From positions 1,054,001 to 1,118,000 of the forward strand of contig NZ_CP104003.1 in NCBI RefSeq assembly GCF_025231485.1: 64,000 nucleotides of DNA, given 5' to 3'. The notes under the pieces are model-generated. The model saw only the letters and a list, made by a program, of their open reading frames with translations. It was not told where the DNA came from and did no database searches. The translations under genes and the position numbers were made by a program. This document shows, in pieces, positions 52,895-60,585 of the stretch; position 1 is the first letter of the stretch, and every line of letters begins with the position of its first letter. The DNA comes from Salinirubellus salinus. Its GTDB lineage: Archaea > Halobacteriota > Halobacteria > Halobacteriales > Haloarculaceae.

Positions 52895-53410
52895 TTACTC
52901 GCCCTCCGCCTCTTCGGCGGCCTGCTCTTCCTTGATCGCCTGTACGTTGACCCCGATGGTACCCTCGGTACGACCCGTGGACTTCGTGCGCTGCCCGCGG
53001 ACCTTCGCACCGCGCTTGTGACGGACCCCCTTGTAGGAGTCGATCATCTTCATGCGGTTGATGTCCCGGCGGCGGGTCATGTCCAGTTCGTTACCGATCT
53101 CGTGGGTGGTCTCACCAGTGAAGAACGCTCGCTGGTGGTTCGTCATCCACTCGGGCACCTCGTCTGCGTACCCCTCGACGAGTTCGACCACGCGGTCGAT
53201 CTGCTCCTCGTCGAGTTTGCCGAACACGGCACGGCGGTCGACCTCCGCGCGCTCCGCGATGATGCGGGCGGCGCGGTGGCCGATGCCGTTCATGTCGGTC
53301 AGGGAACGCTCGACGCTCTTGGTGCCGTCGAGGTCTGTCTGGCCGATTCGGACGAAGTAACGGATGTCCTCCGCTTCCTCCTCCGGTTCTTCCGGTTCTT
53401 CTGCACTCAT
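52895..53410 (-). CDS. rps13: 30S ribosomal protein S13
   Basis: A 171-residue uS13: YFVRIGQTDLDGTKSVERSLT, MNGIGHRAARIIAERAEVD (H2TH), and SYKGVRHKRGAKVRGQRTKSTGRT at the C terminus contacting tRNA. An acidic 14-residue start (MSAEEPEEPEEEAED) and a Glu-rich tail are haloarchaeal. ATG 53410 lies 18 bases after the end of tRNA-Ser; the open frame upstream passes through the tRNA and is rejected. Confidence 0.95.
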   Translation of the reverse strand: MSAEEPEEPEEEAEDIRYFVRIGQTDLDGTKSVERSLTDMNGIGHRAARIIAERAEVDRRAVFGKLDEEQIDRVVELVEGYADEVPEWMTNHQRAFFTGETTHEIGNELDMTRRRDINRMKMIDSYKGVRHKRGAKVRGQRTKSTGRTEGTIGVNVQAIKEEQAAEEAEGE

Positions 53411-53428
53411 GTCTTGTTGATGTGTTAG

Positions 53429-53513
53429 CGTCGTGGCAGGGATTTGAACCCTGGAGGCTGTACGCCACTGAGTTAGCAACCCAGCGCCTTGGGCCATGCT
53501 TGGCTACCACGAC
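53429..53513 (-). tRNA. tRNA-Ser (anticodon GCU)
   Basis: A complete class II tRNA: acceptor GTCGTGG/CCACGAC with discriminator G at 53429, anticodon arm CTGGG-TTGCTAA-CTCAG with anticodon GCT, long variable arm, T-loop TTCAAAT. It heads the rps13-rps2 operon; cutting at its 3' end leaves a leader of 18 bases for rps13. Confidence 0.93.
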
Positions 53514-53671
53514 CTGCTTGCCGTTATCGTCGCCCTCTCGGACTCGGGACACTGCGCCCCTACACGCATCTTCGCGTACGACAGAACCCGGTGCCGACAC
53601 TTAAACACACCGAAACGGTGGGTGGTGTGTCGCGGCGTGACGAACCACGCAGCCCCGTCGTTGGGGGAGAC

Positions 53672-53917
53672 TCAGTCTCGGTTCCGCTCGCGCGCCAGCG
53701 TCCCGCGTTGTTTGACGTTCACGATGTGCCGTGTCGCCCGGTAGATGTCCTCCGGTGTCGTCTCCTCGGCCTCGTCGTAGAGGTCCGACAGCCGGTAGAC
53801 GATGGCCGCGAGCTGCTCGGACTCCGAGGTGTCCCCACGCACCTCCCCGGCCACCTCCCGGAGCAGCGCCACCTTCTCGCGGTCGGGCGCGAGCGGGTCG
53901 GCGTCGTCGTCGCTCAT
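53672..53917 (-). CDS. Small conserved haloarchaeal protein
   Basis: An 81-residue acidic helical protein, MSDDDADPLAPDREKVALLREV, with AAIVYRLSDLYDEAEETTPEDIYRATRHIV. ATG 53917 overlaps the stop of the Mrp ATPase gene (ATGA), so the two are coupled. No domain I can name. Confidence 0.75.
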   Translation of the reverse strand: MSDDDADPLAPDREKVALLREVAGEVRGDTSESEQLAAIVYRLSDLYDEAEETTPEDIYRATRHIVNVKQRGTLARERNRD

Positions 53918-54954
53918 CGGTTCGAGCGGGCGACCCGGTTGCGGTGGACGATACCCTGCATGTCCGCGGTCTCGCCGACGAACTCGCGGAACTTCTCGGC
54001 AGTCTCGCCGTCGTCCAGGACGGCGGGCTTGCCGTCGTCACCTCCTTCGCGCACGCGAGGGTCCAGCGGCAGGTCGCCGAGGAACGGCATGTCGGCCTCC
54101 TCCGCGAACGCCTCGCCCCCGCCCTTCCCGAAGATGTCGTGTTCGTTCCCGCAGTCGGGGCAGACGAACCCGGACATGTTCTCGACGACGCCGAGCACGG
54201 GCGTCTCGAACTTCCCGAACATCCGCATGGCCTTGCGCGCGTCGTCGACGGCGACCTCCTGTGGCGTCGTGACGACCACGGCACCCGAGACGGGCACCGA
54301 CTGGAGCATCGAGAGTTGTGCGTCCCCGGTCCCCGGTGGCAGGTCGACGATCATGTAGTCGAGCGTCCCCCACTCGACCACCTCCCACAGCTGGGTGATG
54401 TACTTGTCCACCATCGGACCGCGCCAGATGACGGGGGAGTCCTCGCCGGTGAGGAAGTCGATGGACATCACCTTCATCCCGTACTTCACCGGTGGGATCA
54501 TCGTCTCGTTCTCTGTGACCCGTGGCCCCTCGTCGGCTCCGAGCATCCGCGGGACGTTCGGGCCGTAGATGTCGGCGTCGAAGAGGCCGACACGGGCGCC
54601 ACGGTCCGCGAGCCCGGCCGCGAGGTTCACCGAGACGGTCGACTTCCCGACGCCACCTTTGCCGGAGGCGACGGCGACGATGTTCTTCACGGTGGGGAGC
54701 ACGCTCTCGTCGGCGTCCCCACGGTCCACGCTCGCGCTCAGGTCCACCTCGAGCCCCGAGTCGACGAGCGCCTCGCGGACCCGGCCGGCGATGGCCGTCT
54801 CCGTCGGTGAGTACGGCGCACCCAGCGCGAGGTCCACGCTGACCGTCCCGTCCTCGACGGTCACGCTGTTCACGAGTCCGAGCGAGACGATGTCGTCCCC
54901 GAGGTCCGGGTCCTCGACGCCCGAGAGTGCGTCGCGTACGGCGGCTTCGTCCAT
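53914..54954 (-). CDS. mrp: Mrp/NBP35-family Fe-S carrier ATPase
   Basis: A 346-residue protein. N-terminal MIP18 domain (MDEAAVRDALSGVEDPDLGDDIVSLGLVNSV) then a P-loop ATPase: VASGKGGVGKSTVSVNLAAGL (deviant Walker A), DADIYGPNVPRML and VENMSGFVCPDCGNEHDIFG with the CxxC that holds a 4Fe-4S cluster at a dimer interface. It delivers clusters to apo-proteins. The neighbouring 81-residue gene follows it. Confidence 0.93.
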   Translation of the reverse strand: MDEAAVRDALSGVEDPDLGDDIVSLGLVNSVTVEDGTVSVDLALGAPYSPTETAIAGRVREALVDSGLEVDLSASVDRGDADESVLPTVKNIVAVASGKGGVGKSTVSVNLAAGLADRGARVGLFDADIYGPNVPRMLGADEGPRVTENETMIPPVKYGMKVMSIDFLTGEDSPVIWRGPMVDKYITQLWEVVEWGTLDYMIVDLPPGTGDAQLSMLQSVPVSGAVVVTTPQEVAVDDARKAMRMFGKFETPVLGVVENMSGFVCPDCGNEHDIFGKGGGEAFAEEADMPFLGDLPLDPRVREGGDDGKPAVLDDGETAEKFREFVGETADMQGIVHRNRVARSNR

Positions 54955-55028
54955 ACACCGTCTTGGCCACGTGCGGTCGAAAAGGGTTGTGACCCGTCAC
55001 AGCCCCACAGGTGACGCGGGCGCCATCT

Positions 55029-55060
55029 GCTAAGGAATCCTTTAGCGAGGGTATAACCGG
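55029..55060 (+). promoter_or_regulatory. Promoter and near-palindrome before the proteasome genes
   Basis: GCTAAGGAATCCTTTAGC (55029-55046) is an almost perfect 18-base palindrome directly in front of GGTATAACC (55050-55058), the likely TATA box, 23-31 bases before the psmB ATG. Position suits an activator or the BRE/TFB site. Confidence 0.5.
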
Positions 55061-55080
55061 CACCGTCCACTACGGGGGGT

Positions 55081-55758
55081 ATGGTCGGAACTCAAGACCC
55101 GACGCGGTACGAACTCGGGACGCCGCCCAGGTTGGACAAGGAGCTCTCCGGGGACGCCCAGACGTACGACACCGGGACGACGACCGTCGGTATCCGGACC
55201 GACGAGGGCGTCGTGCTCGGGACCGACCGCCGGGCCAGCCTCGGCGGTCGCTTCGTCGCGAACAAGGACGTGGTGAAGGTCGAGCAGGTCCACCCCACGG
55301 CCGCCGTCACCATCTCCGGGAGCGTCGGCGGCGCGCAGGCGTACACCCGACAGCTCCGGGCCGAGGCCAGCCTCTACGAGAATCGTCGAGGTGAGGCGAT
55401 GAACATGCAGGGCCTCTCGACGCTCGCGGGGAACCTGCTCCGGGGGCTCCCGGTCGGCATCGTCCTCGGCGGCGTCGACGAGGAGGGGTCGCACCTCTAC
55501 CAGGTCGACGGCGCCGGCGGCGTCCTCGTCGAGGACCAGTACACCGCGACCGGCTCGGGGATGCAGATCGCGACCGGTACCCTCGAGGACCGGTTCGACC
55601 CCGAGGGGGGCATCGAGGACGCGCAACTCGCTGCGGGCGACGCCATCGCCGCCGCCAGCGAGCGTGACACCGCCTCGGGCAACGGCTTCGTCCTCGCCGT
55701 CGTCACCGAGGATGGTGTCGAGGTCGACGCCTACAAGTCCACGGAGGAGGTCCGATAA
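55081..55758 (+). CDS. psmB: Proteasome beta subunit
   Basis: A 225-residue beta subunit. The propeptide ends in YDTG, freeing Thr33 as catalytic Thr1 of TTTVGIRTDEGVVLGTD; the Asp17 equivalent is in GTDRRAS and the Lys33 equivalent in NKDVVKVEQVHP (one residue later than usual). GSVGGAQAYTRQLRAEASLYENRRGE and ASGNGFVLAVVTEDG follow. The NLLRGLPVGIVLGGVD loop is shorter than I expect of the main haloarchaeal beta, so this may be an isoform. Overlaps psmA by one base (TAATG). Confidence 0.92.
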   Translation: MVGTQDPTRYELGTPPRLDKELSGDAQTYDTGTTTVGIRTDEGVVLGTDRRASLGGRFVANKDVVKVEQVHPTAAVTISGSVGGAQAYTRQLRAEASLYENRRGEAMNMQGLSTLAGNLLRGLPVGIVLGGVDEEGSHLYQVDGAGGVLVEDQYTATGSGMQIATGTLEDRFDPEGGIEDAQLAAGDAIAAASERDTASGNGFVLAVVTEDGVEVDAYKSTEEVR

Positions 55759-56495
55759 TGCAGAACTCACAGCAGCAGGCCTACGACCGCGGTATCACCA
55801 TCTTCTCGCCGGACGGCCGGCTCTATCAGGTCGAGTACGCACGCGAGGCAGTGAAGCGCGGGTCGCCGAGCGTCGGCGTCCGGACCCACGATGGCGTCGT
55901 GCTCCTCGCCGGCGGCCGCGTGCGCTCGTCACTGCAGGTGCCCGACAGCGTCGAGAAGATCCACAAGATCGACGACCACATCGGCATCGCGAGCGCGGGC
56001 CACGCTGCCGACGCCCGCCAGCTCGTCGACTTCGCCCGCCGGCAGGCACAGGTCGAACGCCTCCGCTACGAACAGCCGGTCACCGTCGAGAGTCTCACGA
56101 AGGAGATAACCGACAACATCCAGCAGTACACGCAGACCGGTGGCGCACGGCCGTTCGGTGTGGCGCTCCTCGTCGGCGGCGTCGACGAGAACGGCACACC
56201 GCGACTGTTCGAGACGGACCCCTCGGGGACCCCCTACGAGTGGCAGGCGGTCGCCATCGGGGCCGACAGCGAGGCCATCCAGAAGCGGCTCGAGGAGGAG
56301 TACGACGAGGCTCTCTCGCTCGACGAGGGGCTCGACCTCGCGCTGCGGGCGATGGCGGCCGAGAACGGCGGCACCGGCACGCTCGACCCCGTCGGGATGA
56401 GCGCGGCCCGCATCGACGCCGAGACGGGAGCCTACGAGGCGCTGACGCGGGAGGAACTGGCCTCGCGCATCGAGGAACTCGGCCTCCTCGGCTGA
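55758..56495 (+). CDS. psmA: Proteasome alpha subunit
   Basis: A 245-residue alpha subunit: YDRGITIFSPDGRLYQVEYAREAVKRG is the gate and signature, SVEKIHKIDDHIG retains the Lys of the HbYX-binding pocket, and QQYTQTGGARPFGVALLVGGVDENGTPRLFETDPSGTPYEWQ follows. After GVVLL the common D-K-R/K turn is replaced by A-G-G-R. Pairs with psmB in a two-gene operon; haloarchaeal proteasome genes are often unlinked. Confidence 0.92.
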   Translation: MQNSQQQAYDRGITIFSPDGRLYQVEYAREAVKRGSPSVGVRTHDGVVLLAGGRVRSSLQVPDSVEKIHKIDDHIGIASAGHAADARQLVDFARRQAQVERLRYEQPVTVESLTKEITDNIQQYTQTGGARPFGVALLVGGVDENGTPRLFETDPSGTPYEWQAVAIGADSEAIQKRLEEEYDEALSLDEGLDLALRAMAAENGGTGTLDPVGMSAARIDAETGAYEALTREELASRIEELGLLG

Positions 56496-56513
56496 GGACC
56501 CCCACGGACCGAG

Positions 56514-57581
56514 TCAGGCTGCCGCCGAGTCCGAGTCGGTCCGACGCTCCGGCTCCGTCTCCACGCTTTCTTCTGTCTCTCCCGGCGTCTCCACGGCGGC
56601 CTCGTCCAGCGACCCCTCGGAGACGGCACGCGCGAGCGGCCGGCGTGACTCGTGGCCGACCGTGAGGTCGCGGCCGACGAACAGCGAGAGCAGTTCGTCC
56701 TCGAGTTCGAGCGTCACCCTCACCGCGAGCGGGTCGGTCGAGACGACACGCTCGGCCCACTCCGGCCCGACGTTCCAGATGGGGCGCTCGTCGAGGGCGA
56801 CGCCGTGGTCGTGGGCGAACGCCACCACGGCCGGGTGGTCGAGGAGGGCCACGGTGACTGGACACCGTAGCGCGTACCCGCAGGTCCCACAGTCGAGCGA
56901 GGCACGCGCGAGCGGCAGTGCGTCGCTCGCCCCCGACTCGTCGGGTCGCACGTCGTCGGTCTCACCGTCCCCGACGAGTTCGACAGTTGCCGAGACCGCG
57001 CCACCACACTCCGGACAGTTCCCGTCGCGCATCAGCGAGATACGGTTCCTGTGGTGGGTATCGAACGCCCGCGGGAGCGACGCCTCGTCGTGGCTCCGGA
57101 ACCCGCCCGGCGGGAACGGGAGCGAGAGTACGTCGCGAGCGCACGCCCCACAGGTGACCGTGGTGAGGTTGTCCCGGACCCGGAGTTCGAGGGCCTCCTC
57201 CGTACAGAACGGACACGGGTCCGCGAGCGCCACGGGGTCGCGGTCCACGCTCTCGGTGTAGGTGCCCGCCGCCACCCCACGGGCCACCTGCAACCCCGCG
57301 TAGGTCAGCGAGTAGGTGTCCGGGTCGTCCCCCTCGCCCACCGTCTTGGTGAGGTAGTGGCCGACGAGTTGCCGGAGGTGGTATGCGAACCCCGCCGTCG
57401 TCGTCTCGTCGCTGGCCTCGTAGAGTTCGGTGAACGTCCGCGCGGTCGGCGTCACGTGGCCACCGTCGGTGTCGAACAGCGCACGGAGCACGCCCACGCG
57501 TGTCTCGTTCGCCAGCAGTTTGAACGCCTCGCTGGCCGCGTCCGTGCCGGCGTAACCGTCCGTGTCGTCGTTCACCTCCAC
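56514..57581 (-). CDS. ArsR-like winged-helix regulator with zinc ribbons
   Basis: A 355-residue protein. Residues 1-110: winged helix (SEAFKLLANETRVGVLRALF, TFTELYEASDETTTAGFAYHLRQLVGHYLTKT). Then three CxxC pairs: PCPFC...TCGAC, NCPECGG and CGTCGYALRC, forming zinc ribbons, then a C-terminal sensor-like region and acidic tail. Start GTG 57581 (VEVNDDTDG) is chosen; GTG 57575 also possible. TTAACC near 57601 is a TATA candidate. It diverges from moaA with strong inverted repeats between them. Ligand unknown. Confidence 0.8.
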   Translation of the reverse strand: MEVNDDTDGYAGTDAASEAFKLLANETRVGVLRALFDTDGGHVTPTARTFTELYEASDETTTAGFAYHLRQLVGHYLTKTVGEGDDPDTYSLTYAGLQVARGVAAGTYTESVDRDPVALADPCPFCTEEALELRVRDNLTTVTCGACARDVLSLPFPPGGFRSHDEASLPRAFDTHHRNRISLMRDGNCPECGGAVSATVELVGDGETDDVRPDESGASDALPLARASLDCGTCGYALRCPVTVALLDHPAVVAFAHDHGVALDERPIWNVGPEWAERVVSTDPLAVRVTLELEDELLSLFVGRDLTVGHESRRPLARAVSEGSLDEAAVETPGETEESVETEPERRTDSDSAAA

Positions 57582-57614
57582 CCGTAGTGGGTTCGTCCGG
57601 TTAAGTTCCCCGCC

Positions 57615-57697
57615 CGAGGTGGATATCGGCGGCGCCACCTCGCGAACGTAACCCCAGACGGTTACGTGACACCCCGTACCACCACCGCGCTTAAGCG
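57615..57697. promoter_or_regulatory. Inverted repeats between the ArsR-like regulator and moaA
   Basis: Three symmetric elements fill this gap: CGAGGTGG (57615-57622) with CCACCTCG (57635-57642), perfect 8-bp arms; ACGTAACC (57646-57653) with GGTTACGT (57660-57667), perfect 8-bp arms and a 6-base spacer; and the palindrome CGCTTAAGCG (57688-57697), which includes the likely moaA TATA box 22-31 bases before its ATG. They are prime candidates for the regulator's operators. Confidence 0.6.
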
Positions 57698-57718
57698 GGG
57701 TGGAGCGAACCACCAGGT

Positions 57719-58714
57719 ATGCTCGAAGACGAGTTCGGACGTGGGTTACGGGGCGTCCGAATCTCCCTCACGGACCGCTGTAACTTCGACTGCGTCTACT
57801 GTCACAACGAGGGGCTGGGTGACACGCGCGGACCGCTGGAACCGCAGGACGACGAGATGAGCGCCGACGACGTCGTCAGGTTCCTCGAGGTCTGCGAGGA
57901 GTTCGGCGTCGAGAAGGCGAAGTTCACCGGCGGCGAGCCGATGCTCCGTGAGGACCTGGAGGAGATCATCGAGCGTACACCGGACTCCATCGAGACGTCG
58001 CTCACGACCAACGGCACCTTCCTCCCCGGCCGCGCCGAGGGGCTCGTCGAGGCGGGCCTCTCGCGGGTCAACGTCTCGCAGGACGCTCTCGACCCCGAAG
58101 CCTTCCGCGAGGTGACGAAGTCCAACGGCTACGACGACGTCATCGAGGGCGTGCTCGCCGCCGTCGACGCGGGGCTCACCCCTGTGAAACTGAACATGGT
58201 CGTCTTCGAGCACACCGCGGGCTACGTCCCCGAGATGGTCGAGCACGTCGCCGAGAACGACGGCCTCCAGCTCCAGCTCATCGAGTACATGCCCGAACTC
58301 GCGGGGCGCCCCGAGTGGGCCGTCGAGATCGACCGCGTCCACGGCTGGCTCGAGGAGCAGGCCGACCGCGTCGAACGCCGTGAGATGCACGGCCGACGCC
58401 GGTACTACGTCGGCGAGGACGAACACGGCGAGGGCGGCGGGATGGTCGAGGTCGTCGACCCCGTCGGCAATCCCGACTTCTGTGCGAACTGCGAGCGCGT
58501 CCGCGTGACCCACCAGGGGTTCCTGAAGGGCTGTCTCAACCGCAACGACGACCTCCGGCCCATGGGCAAGATGACGAAGCCCGAGATCCGCGAGGCGCTC
58601 CGTGCGACTGTCGCGAACCGGGTCCCCTACTACGGCGAGTACATGGTCCGGGACGGGGACGGCGGCTGGAAGGTCAACGAGAAGTACCTCGGGACGCCGC
58701 TGGCCAGCGACTGA
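57719..58714 (+). CDS. moaA: GTP 3',8-cyclase MoaA
   Basis: A 331-residue radical-SAM enzyme, first step of molybdenum-cofactor synthesis. The N-terminal cluster is [17 protein letters not shown] (CxxxCxxC) and the C-terminal one is [20 protein letters not shown] (CxxC-x13-C). [14 protein letters not shown] and TTNGTFL are SAM/GTP contacts. ATG 57719 with a TATA box 22-31 bases before. It diverges from a zinc-ribbon regulator. Confidence 0.94.
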   Translation: MLEDEFGRGLRGVRISLTDRCNFDCVYCHNEGLGDTRGPLEPQDDEMSADDVVRFLEVCEEFGVEKAKFTGGEPMLREDLEEIIERTPDSIETSLTTNGTFLPGRAEGLVEAGLSRVNVSQDALDPEAFREVTKSNGYDDVIEGVLAAVDAGLTPVKLNMVVFEHTAGYVPEMVEHVAENDGLQLQLIEYMPELAGRPEWAVEIDRVHGWLEEQADRVERREMHGRRRYYVGEDEHGEGGGMVEVVDPVGNPDFCANCERVRVTHQGFLKGCLNRNDDLRPMGKMTKPEIREALRATVANRVPYYGEYMVRDGDGGWKVNEKYLGTPLASD

Positions 58715-58784
58715 CCCACCGTCGAACTTTTGTTTCACCCATTCCCAACCGGGAACGAGTGCCCACTGTGGCGCGTGACCCACC

Positions 58785-59657
58785 GTGCAGGACGACACCG
58801 CCCCGACCCGTGGCCGCAGCGACAGCGGCCGCTCCACGCTGCTCACGTTCGTCGTCGCCCTACTCGCGCTCGCCGTCGTCGTCGCCGGCTTCCAGTTCCT
58901 CCCGGCACGGTCGGGGACGCCCGCTTACGCCGAGGGGGTCACCCCGACCGCCGAACCGACACCGTATCTCGAACCGGTCCCGAACCCGCCGGACCCACCG
59001 CTGACGAACACCTCGAAACTGACCGCCGAAGAGGTGCGCTACGTGGAGGACTGGCTGTTCTACTACGTGAACCAGGAACGGATTCGGCGTGGCATCGACC
59101 CGCTCGTTCGACACGATGGGCTGGACTTGATCGCCCGGAATCGGTCGTACAGTATGGGTTTGCGCGACAATGTTACGCATTTCTCACAAACGGGCGAACA
59201 TTCGCTTGATGTAGAGTTCAGGAAGACCAGATTCGATAGCTGTCACTACTACGGAGAGAATATTGGGGCAACAAGATACGGGCCAAATCTATCTGAACAG
59301 CGATTCCCCAAAACAGTTCTCCAGATACCCAAAGAGGCTGTAAGGGGGTTTATGTACTCAACGCCGCACAGAGAAGCGATCTTAGAGAAGGATTTTGAGG
59401 AGGTCGGGATTGGGGCGTACGCGGAGCATAATTGGACGTATATTTCGATAGTCTTCTGTAACAGCGGTGACCAAAATGGGTCTGATTACTACGACCGTCA
59501 TGTAGAGCCAGCGATTCGTCATCCAGAATGGTTGCCAAAAGAGACCCGGGAGGTCATCCTCTACGACTACGACCCCGATGGGTCAGAGAGTGTTGAACCA
59601 CCGGCGTGGCTCGACTACACAAAGACGTTGACACCGATCCCGAACGGAACTGGATAG
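58785..59657 (+). CDS. Secreted CAP-domain (SCP/PR-1-like) protein
   Basis: A 290-residue protein. GTG 58785 (VQDDTAPTRG) starts a short charged N terminus, one hydrophobic helix (LLTFVVALLALAVVVAGF), a Pro/Thr linker and a CAP domain from about residue 85: YYVNQERIRRGIDPLVRHDGLDLIARNRSYSM, NVTHFSQTGEH, CHYYGENIG, GFMYSTPHREAILEKDFEEVGIGAYAE and WTYISIVFC. His and Glu of the CAP cleft are present. The first third is high in G+C, the rest much lower (44 of 60 at 58861-58920 but 29 of 60 at 59281-59340), so the gene looks mosaic. Confidence 0.82.
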   Translation: MQDDTAPTRGRSDSGRSTLLTFVVALLALAVVVAGFQFLPARSGTPAYAEGVTPTAEPTPYLEPVPNPPDPPLTNTSKLTAEEVRYVEDWLFYYVNQERIRRGIDPLVRHDGLDLIARNRSYSMGLRDNVTHFSQTGEHSLDVEFRKTRFDSCHYYGENIGATRYGPNLSEQRFPKTVLQIPKEAVRGFMYSTPHREAILEKDFEEVGIGAYAEHNWTYISIVFCNSGDQNGSDYYDRHVEPAIRHPEWLPKETREVILYDYDPDGSESVEPPAWLDYTKTLTPIPNGTG

Positions 59658-60585
59658 GCCTCCGATCCTATCAGAAACAGATCTCGAAGCCTAACGTAGT
59701 TTCAGAACAGGACTCGTCTGAATTGTCAGTCTGGGTCGACTCTTCCTCAGCGCTATCCGAAGACTCGGAAGCACTCGACTCTTCCTGACCAGAATCTGAT
59801 TCGCTACCGAGGTTTGAGAACGCTTCCGTGATGCTGTCGATGGTGTCCGAGACGACATCAGTCGCCGAATCGTCGGAATCCTCGTTGTCGTTCTCTTCAC
59901 TCGAGCTATCCTGACCAGTGACCGAGTCAACTGTATCTGAAAGACCACCGAACGCCTCTTTCAGCGCTCCACTTATGCTTTCACCACCGTCAGACGTGTC
60001 GCGCGATGACGAGGAACCTCCGTAAGACTCGCTAGATTTCAAGTCTCTAATCTTCTCTGTGTCGGGCTCGACAGAGGGAGCAGACGGATCGCCGTAGCGT
60101 TCCTGCCAATCTTGGAGATCAACACGTCCATCCCCCGTCAGGTCGGTGGCAACTGACTTGTCGTTCTTGCTGTACGTACTGTAGCCGGATTCCACCTCCG
60201 ACGAATTGACGATGGAGACGACAGTCTCGTTCTGGGGGCTGCTTGTGTTAGCCCTGTTCGTATTCTCCTCTTGGGTCTGGTTCGCGGGGACCGGCACGTC
60301 CTCAGCCATAGCCGATCCGGGTCGGATGGTATCGTCGTCGGGTCTCGCAACTTGATACCAATCGACGTCCCAACCGGGGTGACTGTGAGGGCCGATGAAA
60401 TCGTCTGGCCCCTCGTTCGGGTCTCGGTCGTAGATTAGTTCACCAGTAGCCTTGTTCCAGCATCGTATCGGTTGGTCAGATACACCCGAGCCATAATCGT
60501 AGAAAGTACAGTCCGCTGTTCTGGGACCAGATTCCTTTTTGTAAGTTTTCGATACTGACCGGCTTGAGCTTATCACGATCGAATC
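59110..60585. other. Lower-G+C patch across the 3' halves of two convergent secreted-protein genes
   Basis: From about 59110 to 60585 G+C falls to near 48 percent (29 of 60 at 59281-59340 and again at 60001-60060) against 73-75 percent just outside (44 of 60 at 58861-58920, 45 of 60 at 61081-61140). It covers the CAP domain's body and the C-terminal half of the PKD protein, both kept in frame. No transposase, terminal repeat or tRNA bounds it, suggesting replacement by homologous or illegitimate exchange. Confidence 0.75.

Noticed and set aside
55888-55930. Loss of the proteasome HbYX-pocket lysine in the alpha subunit
   Set aside because: Counting along the Thermoplasma alpha sequence shows the pocket Lys66 is the Lys of S-x-E-K-I, which is retained; only the D-K-R/K turn is altered.
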